From the NCBI GenBank assembly GCA_947500845.1, contig CANMTP010000002.1, forward strand, positions 124,001-188,000: DNA of 64,000 nt, read 5' to 3'. The DNA comes from an uncultured Aquimarina sp. GTDB taxonomy: Bacteria > Bacteroidota > Bacteroidia > Flavobacteriales > Flavobacteriaceae. A program made the position numbers and the translations under genes. The stretch's first letter is position 1. Each line of letters begins with the position of its first letter. This document shows, in pieces, positions 8,129 to 17,075 of the stretch. The notes beneath the pieces are model-generated. The model was given only the letters and a program-made list of their open reading frames with translations. It searched no databases and was not told the DNA's origin.

Positions 8129-9556
8129 TTAATCATTTTTATCTTTAGCCACCTGATTTAACACATATTCTATAGCAGGATCTCCCGTAGTGTTTACTTC
8201 TTTTGTGAGTTTGCTGAAAAATTCATCTTCATCCTCTGAATAATCAAGATCAATATCTGCGGGAATGCCTTGCGCCTCAAAATTTTTGCCATCGGGTGTC
8301 ATATATGCTTCATTAGAGAGTGTGAAATCCCATCCGTTAGGTAGAACTTTTTCTAGTGCATCAGAGAAAATACCTTCCGAAGAAGATCCGATACGTGTTA
8401 CATTGTCAAGCTGTAACGAAGCGAGCAACATGGTTTCTGTAGCACTTGCCGACCAATGACTCTGTAAAATATACAATTTACCATCATATACCTGATTGGC
8501 TGGTTCTAAAGTGTACGTATAAGAGGGTGTAAAACCATCCTTATTTCTGGCATGTTTACTAAATGCAGTAAAAGAATCTTGGGTAAAATACTCTAAAATA
8601 GCAAAGGAAACTGCATCCAATCCACCTCCATTGAAACGTACATCAAGGATAATCTGCTCTGTATCGGCAAGATCAGTTAGTATTTTCTTCATTGTTTTAT
8701 GTATCCCATCGAGTTCATCTTGCATTGGATCCGGACTTGCTGCATACGCTTTCAAATACTTTTTTGTTGCCTCTTTTAAAGACATGTCAGGCTCGAGACC
8801 ATAATATGATTGACCCGTCATACCGTTCACCTGAATATAACCTACTTCATCATTGATACTACCCCAAACGGTACGCGTATAATTATGTGCTTTATAGTTA
8901 GGGATATATTTTTTGGATATCGCTTTATATAGTTTTTTTATCTCTGGATCTGGTTGTGGGTTCCAGTTGGCAATCTTTGCTGCTTTTTCCATCACTTTAT
9001 CGGGTGCTTCAATATCTACATGACCATCATTAAACTCTTGCAACATCTCATAACAAATTATAAAAAGTTCGGCTTCAGAAGTGTTTTCATTGATCTTGCT
9101 TCTATACGTATCATACGATTTTTGCCAGTCTACATTTCTTGTTTCGAAATACGCATACTGGTCATTAAAAGTGTTCCATAACACATCGAAGTTATAGAAA
9201 GGGTCGTTCCTTTGGTTTTTGGAAAGCGTTTTGCTACACAAATCGGGTAACTTCGGAAGTTTCTTCAAAAAATACGTTGAAATTCCTACTTCTACGACTA
9301 GCATATCATCTTCAAAACGTGCTTTTGTTTCAAATATCGTTTTTGGATACTGTTTATGAGGAAGACATGATATCGTAGTTATATCATAAATTGAAACTGT
9401 AGTATCATCAATTTCTAAAATCCATCCGTATCCCTGTGTTTTATAAATTCCAGAAATATCGATAGTTTCATTAGCGAATACTACTTGTTTTGGAGAAAAA
9501 AGAAATGCTATTACAGAAAGTAATAGCATAGAAATTGATGTATACGTTGTTTTCAT
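8129..9556 (-). CDS. Secreted S41 family peptidase
   Basis: A 475-residue protease related to C-terminal processing peptidases. It has a signal peptide (about residues 1-29). The catalytic part includes GYIQVNGM (about 239), DVRFNGGGLD (about 305), and the nucleophile Ser371 in WSASATE, followed by SSSEGIFSD and GIPADIDLDYS, all typical of the tail-specific/S41 family. No PDZ domain is obvious, which is common in this branch. It stands alone, convergent with nudK and about 80 nt upstream (in its own direction, downstream) of fabD's end. It probably degrades peptides outside the inner membrane; the substrate is unknown. Confidence 0.85.
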   Translation of the reverse strand: MKTTYTSISMLLLSVIAFLFSPKQVVFANETIDISGIYKTQGYGWILEIDDTTVSIYDITTISCLPHKQYPKTIFETKARFEDDMLVVEVGISTYFLKKLPKLPDLCSKTLSKNQRNDPFYNFDVLWNTFNDQYAYFETRNVDWQKSYDTYRSKINENTSEAELFIICYEMLQEFNDGHVDIEAPDKVMEKAAKIANWNPQPDPEIKKLYKAISKKYIPNYKAHNYTRTVWGSINDEVGYIQVNGMTGQSYYGLEPDMSLKEATKKYLKAYAASPDPMQDELDGIHKTMKKILTDLADTEQIILDVRFNGGGLDAVSFAILEYFTQDSFTAFSKHARNKDGFTPSYTYTLEPANQVYDGKLYILQSHWSASATETMLLASLQLDNVTRIGSSSEGIFSDALEKVLPNGWDFTLSNEAYMTPDGKNFEAQGIPADIDLDYSEDEDEFFSKLTKEVNTTGDPAIEYVLNQVAKDKND

Positions 9557-9634
9557 AGTCTTTTAATTAATGATGACAATTACTAGACGTCAAACACCAT
9601 ATTTTGTTACGATTGTATGTGCATTAATATCTAC

Positions 9635-10516
9635 TTACATTGAAGCTACAGTAGTTTCTGCAGATTGATCAATCTTTTTCACCAATCCAGATAGTACTTT
9701 CCCGGGTCCGACCTCGGTAAACAATGTTGCTCCGTCTTTGATCATATTTTGCACACTTTGTGTCCATTTTACAGGTGCTGTAAGTTGTGCAATCAAATTT
9801 TTCTTGATCTCTGACGGATCTGTGACCGCAGTTGTTGTCACATTTTGATACACCGGGCAGTTTGGCGTATTAAAGGTTGTGGCTTCGATGGCAGCGGCAA
9901 GCTCCTCACGTGCCGGTTCCATAAGTGGCGAATGAAATGCACCTCCAACTGGCAAAACCAATGCTCGGCGAGCTCCTTTTTCTTTCATCCACTCACAAGC
10001 TTTATTAATGGCTTCAACTTCTCCAGAAATAACCAATTGCCCCGGGCAGTTATAATTTGCTGCTACCACGATTCCTGCAGTAGCTTCACATCCTTCTTCT
10101 ACCAAATTATCATCTAATCCCAATACTGCAGCCATTGTTGAAGGGGTTAATTCGCAAGCTTTTTGCATGGCCATTGCTCTTTTTGAAACCAATTGCAATG
10201 CATCTTCAAAATTAAGAGTTCCGTTTGCTACCAAAGCCGAGAACTCCCCCAGAGAATGCCCTGCAACCATATCGGGCTTAAAACTATCACCCAACACTTT
10301 ACTTAAAATTACCGAATGTAAAAAAATAGCTGGTTGAGTAACTTTGGTCTGTTTCAGTTCATCAGCCGTGCCTTCAAACATAATTTTGGTAATCTCAAAA
10401 CCTAATATATCATTGGCGTTATCAAAAAGTTCTTTTGCTATTTCTGAATTTTCATATAGATCAAGTCCCATTCCTGAAAATTGAGCCCCTTGACCAGGAA
10501 ATATATATGCTTTCAT
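9635..10516 (-). CDS. fabD: Malonyl-CoA:ACP transacylase
   Basis: A 293-residue cytosolic enzyme that moves malonyl from CoA to acyl carrier protein to begin fatty acid elongation. It opens with the family signature YIFPGQGAQFSGMG, has the nucleophile Ser88 in AGHSLGEFSAL, the catalytic His in GGAFHSPLM, and ends with TEVGPGKVLSGLV. Length is normal. A good -7 promoter box lies just upstream. It is a single gene, not next to other fab genes in this window. Confidence 0.96.
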   Translation of the reverse strand: MKAYIFPGQGAQFSGMGLDLYENSEIAKELFDNANDILGFEITKIMFEGTADELKQTKVTQPAIFLHSVILSKVLGDSFKPDMVAGHSLGEFSALVANGTLNFEDALQLVSKRAMAMQKACELTPSTMAAVLGLDDNLVEEGCEATAGIVVAANYNCPGQLVISGEVEAINKACEWMKEKGARRALVLPVGGAFHSPLMEPAREELAAAIEATTFNTPNCPVYQNVTTTAVTDPSEIKKNLIAQLTAPVKWTQSVQNMIKDGATLFTEVGPGKVLSGLVKKIDQSAETTVASM

Positions 10517-10539
10517 GTACTGTATATTTAAATTTTTGA

Positions 10540-10547
10540 CAAAAGTA
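10540..10547 (-). promoter_or_regulatory. -7 promoter element for fabD
   Basis: On the minus strand the box reads TACTTTTG, a perfect match to TAnnTTTG, and lies 24 nt upstream of the fabD ATG. No clear TTG is seen at the -33 position, so only the -7 half is supported. Confidence 0.45.
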
Positions 10548-10599
10548 AGGATTAAATGTTATAAAGTTACGAGGCTGAAAAGTAGTAGAGCATTTGAAA

Positions 10600-11451
10600 T
10601 TAATAATAAGCTCTAACAATTTGATCAACTTTGTTATAATAAGAACTGCCAAATAAATTAAGATGAACCAACAGGTAATACAGCTGAAAAATCGGAATCC
10701 TATCCCTCCAACCTTCTTTCAAAGGAAAAATCTCGTTATAAACTTCGAATAGTTCTGGTTTGAAGCCACCAAAAAGTTGCATCATAGCTATATCCATCTC
10801 TCTTGGCCCATATCCTATTGCTGGATCTATCAAACATGGCAAGCCATTTTGATCCACCAAATAATTACCATTCCACAAATCGCCATGAATTAAACTTGAG
10901 GGTTCGTTTATGATTTCTTTGGTAATATTTTTATAAAAAGTGTCTAATTTAGAAAACGAAAATCCTTTTTGTACAGCTAATCTAAATTGAGGCTCTAGTC
11001 GTTGTATTATATAAAATTCTGACGCGGTTTGACACTTCATATTATATTGGGGCAAACTACCTATACAATTGTCATACTCTAAACCAAAATACGGTTTACT
11101 ATATTGATGTAATGTCGCTAGTTTTATCCCAAATACTTCCCAAAAATCATTAGTAGATTGAGCCGTAGTAATAAATTCTAATATCAAGAAAGACCTATCC
11201 TTTATGGTTCCAACATGTAGAACTTCAGGTATTTTAAATGTATTTGAATTTTTAAGTTCTTTTAATCCCTTGGCTTCAGCTTCAAACATCTTTGGGAAAT
11301 TTGATGCTTTATTGAGTTTAATAACAGCTTTTTTGGTAGTAATCGTTAGAAGATAAACCTCATTAATATCTCCTCCCAATAATGGTCGGGCTACTTCAAT
11401 TTTCTCTGAAAGCAGACTTTCAATACATGTTATGATTTCTGAAGATATCAT
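10600..11451 (-). CDS. Fructosamine kinase family protein
   Basis: A 283-residue member of the fructosamine/ketosamine-3-kinase family in the protein-kinase-like phosphotransferase fold. These phosphorylate sugar adducts on proteins, which leads to their spontaneous removal (deglycation). Seen here are the Gly-rich GGDINEVYLL start, Lys in AVIKLNK, the catalytic loop SSLIHGDLWNGNYLV and the metal-binding LIDPAIGYGPREMDIAM. The ATG at 11451 is used because MISSEIITCIESLL is the natural N-terminus; an upstream in-frame start adds 21 hydrophobic residues without family support. It sits between fabD and the DHFR fusion, both on the same strand. Confidence 0.88.
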   Translation of the reverse strand: MISSEIITCIESLLSEKIEVARPLLGGDINEVYLLTITTKKAVIKLNKASNFPKMFEAEAKGLKELKNSNTFKIPEVLHVGTIKDRSFLILEFITTAQSTNDFWEVFGIKLATLHQYSKPYFGLEYDNCIGSLPQYNMKCQTASEFYIIQRLEPQFRLAVQKGFSFSKLDTFYKNITKEIINEPSSLIHGDLWNGNYLVDQNGLPCLIDPAIGYGPREMDIAMMQLFGGFKPELFEVYNEIFPLKEGWRDRIPIFQLYYLLVHLNLFGSSYYNKVDQIVRAYY

Positions 11452-11556
11452 CACTAATATTATTACATCCAGCTGTCCTGCTAAATAGAGTTTAAGAGTG
11501 AGGTGCAAATACATACAAAATCTCTTAAATCTGCGCCAGATAAAAGACGATTAAAA

Positions 11557-12495
11557 TTACTTCCTTTTATATGTTAAATATGTAAATGGGTAATTATGTT
11601 TTTCATCACTATCGTGAAATTCTTCTTTTTCGAGTTTCCAGATCGTAGTATCGATTTCAGGGAAAAATGCATCTGCTTCAAAGTCGGCATGTACTCTGGT
11701 AAGCTCAATACAAGTGGCGTGATCCATACCCATTGCATAAATCTCGCCACCACCAATGATAAATGGTTGCAAATCACTTTTAGCTATTTTTAGAGCATCT
11801 TCCATAGAATGTACAATAATTGCTCCTTCTGCTTGATAATCTTCTTTTCGGGTAATAACTATATGTACACGATTGGGAAGTAGTTTTGGGAAAGATTCAA
11901 AAGTCTTGCGCCCCATAATAATATGGTGCCCTGTAGTAAGCTTCTTAAAACGTTTAAAGTCATCAGGCAAATGCCATACCAGATCATTGTCTTTTCCAAG
12001 AGCATTGTTTTCTCCGGCTGCAGCAATCATTGTTATCATAGGATTCGTCTTTTTTACTTCTTCAACAATATTAGAGGCTTTCCCTTTGATAAACGCTTCT
12101 TTTTTTTTGATAAGCTCCTCTTTAGGATACATTAAATCTATATCTTTTTGAATAAGTGCAATTTCTTCTTTCTGTTTAGTAATTAATCGTTCCATTTGGT
12201 GATCAGTCCACTCTTGCCCCATAAAAGTGCTAAACAACCACACATTACAAAAATGTAATACAAACAAAAATGCCCAAACAATGATCCCAATCACACACCA
12301 GTACGCACCAAAAACTGTAATTTCTTTTCCAAAAGCAAAAAGAAGGTTAAGAACAACCATGAATAATGATGCGACTACAAAAACTATAAAATGCTGAAAA
12401 AGTCTTTTCTTTTGAATAATTCGCCTACGTGCATGCTCATAAAGTTCGCGTTGCTGTGGATCAATTTGTATAGTCTCTTTCTTTTTTGAAAACAT
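11557..12495 (-). CDS. folA: 2TM-domain/dihydrofolate reductase fusion
   Basis: A 312-residue protein joining two parts. Residues 1-150 form a 2TM-type domain: a basic helix (HARRRIIQKKRLFQHF), two membrane helices at about 35-55 and 62-85, and a charged coil with GQEWTDHQMERLI. Residues 153-312 are a complete dihydrofolate reductase (ITMIAAAGENNALGKDNDLVWHLPDDF, IIMGRKTFES, FIIGGGEIYAMG), which makes tetrahydrofolate from dihydrofolate with NADPH. No stop or frameshift lies at the join and a Met opens the DHFR part, suggesting two formerly separate genes. The result would be a membrane-bound DHFR. It works with ThyA at 17076, which makes the dihydrofolate. Confidence 0.9.
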   Translation of the reverse strand: MFSKKKETIQIDPQQRELYEHARRRIIQKKRLFQHFIVFVVASLFMVVLNLLFAFGKEITVFGAYWCVIGIIVWAFLFVLHFCNVWLFSTFMGQEWTDHQMERLITKQKEEIALIQKDIDLMYPKEELIKKKEAFIKGKASNIVEEVKKTNPMITMIAAAGENNALGKDNDLVWHLPDDFKRFKKLTTGHHIIMGRKTFESFPKLLPNRVHIVITRKEDYQAEGAIIVHSMEDALKIAKSDLQPFIIGGGEIYAMGMDHATCIELTRVHADFEADAFFPEIDTTIWKLEKEEFHDSDEKHNYPFTYLTYKRK

Positions 12496-12560
12496 ATTAA
12501 TGCTAACTTAGTAACGGCAAGTAAAGATATAGTTTTTACCAAAAACCGCTAAAGTTACTT

Positions 12561-13643
12561 ATGAAGAATTTAAGAAAAGAATTTCCTGCTTTATTGCACA
12601 ATACTTACCTCAACACTGCTTCTTCGGGCTTACTTTATGACTCACTTTTGGAGAACCGACAAGAGCATGATCTGGATTTTCTTATCGGTGGGAGTACGTT
12701 TAGAAATCAACAACAAGATTTTTTAAATGGTGTACGAAAAACCATCGCAGAATTTTTAGGAAATTCTAAAGATGATACTGTATTGACTCCTAATTTTTCT
12801 TTGGGGTTTAATATAATACTAAATGGTTTAAAGAAGAACAAAAAAATTCTGTTGCTAGATGAAGATTACCCTTCGATCAATTTTGCAGTTACTAGTAAAG
12901 GATTTGAAGTTAGTTATGCAAAAGTTGGTTTGAATATGGAACAAAATATTGAGACGGCTATCGAAAAACACAAACCAGATATATTCGCATTTAGTTTAGT
13001 ACAGTATATTAACGGTATTGCTATTGATCTGGATTTCCTTATTTCTCTAAAAATCAAGTACCCTGATCTATTGATCGTCGCAGACGCTACACAGTTTTGC
13101 GGAACTCAGGTTTTTGATTTTAAAACTTCTGGGATTGATATCCTTGGAAGCAGTGGATACAAGTGGTTACTGGGTGGGTACGGCAATGGATTTATATTGT
13201 TTAAAACAGGTGTTTTGGAGCATATCACACCAGAAAACTACAAAAATACTGCAAAAAACAGACATTATGATCCCTCTTATACCAGCCTGATTGCAAGATT
13301 TGAATGCGGCCACTTAGATACTTTCAATTTTGGAAGTCTACAATATTCACTTGATTTTTTAAACAAAATTGGGGTTTCAACAATCGAAAAACAAATTAAT
13401 AAATTAAGTGCCTATACCAAAGAGGAATTAAGTAACCTAGGACTTCTGGACCAAAATATAAAACAGCGCAAACAGCATAGTTCTATTTTTAATATTAAAG
13501 GAGATCAAAAACTATTTGCCTACTTAATGAGTCAAAACATAATTACTTCATTAAGAGGTTCTGGTATTCGTATAAGTTTACATTTTTATAACACCATTGA
13601 AGATATAGACAAACTACTTAACGCACTACATCGTTATCGTTAA
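12561..13643 (+). CDS. Class V aminotransferase-fold PLP enzyme
   Basis: A 360-residue fold type I PLP enzyme of the class V (cysteine desulfurase/isopenicillin N epimerase-like) group. It starts LRKEFPALLHNTYLNTASSG, has the cofactor-binding Asp175 in VADATQFCGT, and the Schiff-base Lys201 in SSGYKWLLGGYG. It lies divergent from the DHFR fusion and two small genes away from egtD/egtB. Because EgtE, the C-S lyase that finishes ergothioneine, is from the same class, it is a candidate for that step (inference only). Otherwise the reaction is unknown: desulfurase, lyase and epimerase members look alike at this level. Confidence 0.8.
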   Translation: MKNLRKEFPALLHNTYLNTASSGLLYDSLLENRQEHDLDFLIGGSTFRNQQQDFLNGVRKTIAEFLGNSKDDTVLTPNFSLGFNIILNGLKKNKKILLLDEDYPSINFAVTSKGFEVSYAKVGLNMEQNIETAIEKHKPDIFAFSLVQYINGIAIDLDFLISLKIKYPDLLIVADATQFCGTQVFDFKTSGIDILGSSGYKWLLGGYGNGFILFKTGVLEHITPENYKNTAKNRHYDPSYTSLIARFECGHLDTFNFGSLQYSLDFLNKIGVSTIEKQINKLSAYTKEELSNLGLLDQNIKQRKQHSSIFNIKGDQKLFAYLMSQNIITSLRGSGIRISLHFYNTIEDIDKLLNALHRYR

Positions 13644-13701
13644 TAAATAACTGTAAATCTGTTATTTACTTATTTTTAGATCTACTAGTTTTATGATACT
13701 T

Positions 13702-13709
13702 TATTTTTG
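13702..13709 (+). promoter_or_regulatory. -7 promoter element before the CBM48 gene
   Basis: TATTTTTG is a perfect TAnnTTTG match 36 nt upstream of the ATG at 13745. No convincing -33 TTG was seen. Confidence 0.4.
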
Positions 13710-13744
13710 AAGTATTAACCAATAACTAATATAAAACGAGAATT

Positions 13745-14041
13745 ATGGCAATTACCAAACAGTATTTAAAAACTAAACCCATTTGCAAGGTAACTTTTAT
13801 CGTTCCTGCTCAAGAAGCAAATAATGTAAGTGTGGCTGGAGAATTTAATGAATGGAATACCGAAGCAACGGTTCTTAAAAAGCTGAAAAATGGAAATTTT
13901 AAAGGAACGGTGGATCTTCCAAAAGATCATCAGTTTGAATTTAAATATGTTGTAGATGGTCGATGGACTAATGAAACCGATGCAGATGGTTATCAATGGA
14001 ATGATTATGCCGCGGCTGACAATAGTCTACTGGTATTATAA
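13745..14041 (+). CDS. Glycogen-binding CBM48/isoamylase early-set domain protein
   Basis: A 98-residue protein consisting almost only of an early-set carbohydrate-binding domain: VTFIVPAQEANNVSVAGEFNEWN matches the AMPK/isoamylase N-terminal type, and FEFKYVVDGRWTNETDADG gives the usual sugar-binding Trp and the closing strands. There is no signal peptide or catalytic domain. Such stand-alone domains are common in Bacteroidetes and presumably bind alpha-glucan or act as a regulatory subunit (inference). Monocistronic; it converges with the DUF427 gene. Confidence 0.85.
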   Translation: MAITKQYLKTKPICKVTFIVPAQEANNVSVAGEFNEWNTEATVLKKLKNGNFKGTVDLPKDHQFEFKYVVDGRWTNETDADGYQWNDYAAADNSLLVL

Positions 14042-14071
14042 AATTTCTTGGGGAGTTGAGATTGTTTACGA

Positions 14072-14353
14072 CTACTCTACAACCTCAACTCCTTTCCAAA
14101 AGGCAACATAACCTTTTATTTGTTTTGCAAGATCGCTGGTTTCAGGATAATACCAGGCTGCATCTTTATTTTCTTTTCCTTCTACATCTATTGTATAATA
14201 TGAAGCAACACCTTTCCACGGACAATTAGTATGCGTATCACTGGATTTAAAAAATTCTTTTTTTATGGTTTCGGGAGGGAAATAATGGTTATTTTCTACA
14301 ACTTTGGTATCATTACTCTCTGCTATTACCTTTCCATTCCAAATTGCCTTCAT
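14072..14353 (-). CDS. DUF427 family protein
   Basis: A 93-residue protein matching the DUF427 family by MKAIWNGKVIAESNDT, FFKSSDTHTNCPWKGVASYY and DAAWYYPETSDLAKQIKGYVAFWKGVEV. Members are small beta-rich cytosolic proteins without an agreed function. It lies 11 nt after egtD on the same strand, so it is probably the third gene of the egtB-egtD operon; whether it takes part in ergothioneine formation is not known. Confidence 0.9.
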   Translation of the reverse strand: MKAIWNGKVIAESNDTKVVENNHYFPPETIKKEFFKSSDTHTNCPWKGVASYYTIDVEGKENKDAAWYYPETSDLAKQIKGYVAFWKGVEVVE

Positions 14354-14364
14354 CTGTCTATTTT

Positions 14365-15342
14365 TTATTTTGTTTTTGTAATTAAATAATTCTTATAATC
14401 TTCATTTTTATCGGTAAAAGATCTTAGAATATTCAAACCCGATTCTTCAGAAAGCCATTTTACAATATCATCATCATATTTCTGAGAAATCTCTGTATGT
14501 ATACTTTCCCAGGCTTCAAAATGGACTTGTAAAGATAAATCGTCGATATCTACGGTTTGTTTTTCTTTACTTACCAAATAACTTTTTGCTGTTCCACTTT
14601 CGGGATCGTATGTCTCCCAATGGATAAATTTATCAAGATCAAAGTTTCCGTTGAGTTCCTTATTAATTCTAGCTAAAACATTTTTATTGAAAGCTGCAGT
14701 TACACCTGTTTTATCGTTATAGGCATCCAAAACTTTCTGCGGGTGTTTTTTTTGATCAAAACCCATAAAAAGCAGATCGTCTGTATGCATGGCATTACAA
14801 AGTTTTCTTAAAAATTGAATAGCTCTAGGATGCAATAGATTGCCAATATTCGATCCTAAAACCATGATGACTTTTTTGCGATCACTCATATGCTTTAACC
14901 GGTCTAAAACCTCAAAATATTCCCCAATTTGACCTTGAACAGAAACTCCTGGCATTTCACGATCTAAACCCTTTACTAATCCATCTATTGCATTTTGGCT
15001 AATATCGATGGGCATATACGTAAAATCATAATCGTTTTCCTGCAATTCTTTCAACAGAATTTTTGTCTTTTTACCATCGCCTGCTCCTAATTCTATGAGG
15101 TCGAATCCTTCTTTATCTGTATCAAAACTTTGAACAATATCTGATGTATTCGTTTTAAATATCTCATACTCGGTTCTGGTAAGATAATACTCTGGCAGTT
15201 CCATAATCTTTTGAAAAAGTACATCACCCACCTCATCATAAAAGTATTTTGATGATAAATACTTAGGAAATGCTGATAATCCTTCACACACTTCTTTTTC
15301 GAAAGTAGAAATTAATACTTTTTGATCTTCTTTACAGTTCAT
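14365..15342 (-). CDS. egtD: L-histidine N-alpha-trimethyltransferase
   Basis: A 325-residue SAM-dependent enzyme that methylates histidine three times to hercynine, the first step of ergothioneine synthesis. The SAM-binding motif LIELGAGDGKKT and the following YMPIDIS, VLGSNIGNL and FMGFDQKKHP segments are typical of EgtD. The start at 15342 (MNCKEDQKVLISTF) leaves an 11-nt gap after egtB; a longer version to 15393 would overlap egtB. Its neighbours egtB upstream and DUF427 downstream form one minus-strand operon. EgtA and EgtC genes are not in this window. Confidence 0.92.
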   Translation of the reverse strand: MNCKEDQKVLISTFEKEVCEGLSAFPKYLSSKYFYDEVGDVLFQKIMELPEYYLTRTEYEIFKTNTSDIVQSFDTDKEGFDLIELGAGDGKKTKILLKELQENDYDFTYMPIDISQNAIDGLVKGLDREMPGVSVQGQIGEYFEVLDRLKHMSDRKKVIMVLGSNIGNLLHPRAIQFLRKLCNAMHTDDLLFMGFDQKKHPQKVLDAYNDKTGVTAAFNKNVLARINKELNGNFDLDKFIHWETYDPESGTAKSYLVSKEKQTVDIDDLSLQVHFEAWESIHTEISQKYDDDIVKWLSEESGLNILRSFTDKNEDYKNYLITKTK

Positions 15343-15353
15343 TAAAATATAGA

Positions 15354-16520
15354 TTAGGTATCTTTCACCAATCGCAATCCGGTGAATTGCCATCTTAGAT
15401 GTGGGTGAAAAAAATTACGATATGTAGGCCTTGTGTGGTTTTGTGGTGTTGCCACAGACCCCCCACGGAGCACTTTTTGGTTCACCATAAATTTACCGTT
15501 GTATTCTCCTAAAGCACCTATAGCCTTTTTATAACCCGGATAGGGTGAATATGCACTTTCTGTCCACTCCCATCGAAGGCCCCACTGAAAATATTGCTGA
15601 GCCACTTCCCATTCAAACTCGGTCGGAAGGCGCTCTCCCTTCCATTGAGAAAATGCAAATGCTTCATAATATGATAGGTGAGTCACTGGAGCATTAAGAT
15701 CCAAATCTTTTAAGCCTTGAAGTGTATATTGATGATATCTCCCGTCTATGTTATGCCAATATAATGGTGCTTTTATTCGATGGCTATTAATCCAGTCCCA
15801 TGCCTCGGCATGCCATAGTAAGCTATTTTTATAACCCTTATCTTCAACAAATTCAAGATATTCTTTATTAGAAATCAATGTATTGCATATATTATATTCT
15901 TGGAGAAAAACTTTGTGCACACCTAACTCATTATCGTAGCAAAAGTCATGTCCTTTATACCCTATTTCATAGATTCCTTCTTGGATATTGATATATTCTG
16001 ATAACTGATCAGAAACAGGATTTTCTGTGAAGGTTTCATTGTACTTTGGGAGTAGAGGATTATTACCCAGAATATATTTTATGTCTGTTATCAGCAATTC
16101 CTGATGCTGTTTCTCATGGTGAATACCAATTTCAACTAATTCCTGTATTTTTTCATTATTATTCTCTTCTAAAAATGCCTGTAAATGAGAAGTGACATAA
16201 TCTCTGTATTCATAGACTTCACTAACTGTAGGTCTGGAGAGATTACCTCTATCTGTACGCACAACTCGTTTCCCTACACTTTCATAGTAACTATTAAAAA
16301 CATAGGCATACTCTGGATGAAACCTTTTATAATTGGCAACATATTTTGACAAAATAAATTCTTCAAAAAACCAAGTGGTGTGCCCTAAATGCCATTTAGG
16401 AGGTGATACATCTACAATCGGTTGAATCACATAATCCTCTATTTCGAGAGGTGCACAAATTTCTTCTGTATCAGATCGAGTTTTTAAAAAAGAGGTAAGT
16501 AAATTATCTGTAAGAATCAT
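15354..16520 (-). CDS. egtB: Ergothioneine sulfoxide synthase
   Basis: A 388-residue non-haem iron enzyme that couples hercynine to a thiol (gamma-glutamyl-cysteine or cysteine) with oxygen. The N-terminal DinB-like part has the three expected iron ligands: His47 in HLGHTTW and His135/His139 in HHEKQHQE. The C-terminal formylglycine-generating-enzyme-like domain includes RLPTEFEWEVA, WEWTESAYSPYPGY and LRGGSVATP. The ATG at 16520 is preferred over a TTG two codons earlier. Without EgtA or EgtC nearby, cysteine may be the direct thiol donor as in some other bacteria, but that cannot be decided here. First gene of the egtB-egtD-DUF427 run. Confidence 0.92.
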   Translation of the reverse strand: MILTDNLLTSFLKTRSDTEEICAPLEIEDYVIQPIVDVSPPKWHLGHTTWFFEEFILSKYVANYKRFHPEYAYVFNSYYESVGKRVVRTDRGNLSRPTVSEVYEYRDYVTSHLQAFLEENNNEKIQELVEIGIHHEKQHQELLITDIKYILGNNPLLPKYNETFTENPVSDQLSEYINIQEGIYEIGYKGHDFCYDNELGVHKVFLQEYNICNTLISNKEYLEFVEDKGYKNSLLWHAEAWDWINSHRIKAPLYWHNIDGRYHQYTLQGLKDLDLNAPVTHLSYYEAFAFSQWKGERLPTEFEWEVAQQYFQWGLRWEWTESAYSPYPGYKKAIGALGEYNGKFMVNQKVLRGGSVATPQNHTRPTYRNFFHPHLRWQFTGLRLVKDT

Positions 16521-16622
16521 AAACAAAGTGTATTCGATTTACGAATACACTCAAATTTAATGATTTTTATTTTTATTATACTTTCAACAAGGTTAATGCA
16601 ATGTTAAAATATATGGATTAAT

Positions 16623-17051
16623 CTATTGTTGTGGCGGTCTAAAAGTTATTGGCACTGTATATGCTATGGCAATAGGCTTATTGCCCCATTTACCTGGTTC
16701 CATTTTGGGGATTGATCTAATTATTCTTATTGCTTCTCGTTGAAGGTAACGATGAGCTCCAGCAACTTCAATAACTTCTACTTTTCCTTTTTTGTTTATG
16801 ATAAACTCTACAGTAACGGTACCAGAAAGCGCCTCATTAATTGCAACTTCTGGGTATTCAAAGTTTTCTAAAATATGTCGTCGTAATTTACTGTCAAAAC
16901 AATTTGTAGGTTCCTGTCTGGACTTATCGCACTTAGGCCAAATAGGGGTAATTCCTTTTTCGTTAGCATTTTTTTGAGATAGTATTATAGCGTCTTGAGA
17001 AAAACAAGATACAGAAAGTAACACTGCTAATAGTAGTAATAGTTTTTTCAT
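16623..17051 (-). CDS. Secreted TonB C-terminal domain protein
   Basis: A 142-residue protein with a signal peptide (MKKLLLLLAVLLSVSCFSQ) and a TonB-type C-terminal domain: YPEVAINEALSGTVTVEFII, VEVIEVAGAHRYLQREAIRI and PITFRPPQQ. Unlike classical TonB it has no retained N-terminal anchor and no Pro-rich linker, so it is probably a free periplasmic protein. A Cys near the signal end (SVSC) could allow lipidation, but the residues before it fit poorly. It lies just after thyA on the same strand. Exact role unknown. Confidence 0.8.
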   Translation of the reverse strand: MKKLLLLLAVLLSVSCFSQDAIILSQKNANEKGITPIWPKCDKSRQEPTNCFDSKLRRHILENFEYPEVAINEALSGTVTVEFIINKKGKVEVIEVAGAHRYLQREAIRIIRSIPKMEPGKWGNKPIAIAYTVPITFRPPQQ

Positions 17052-17075
17052 CTCTATTCATTTTAAATTTGGGGA

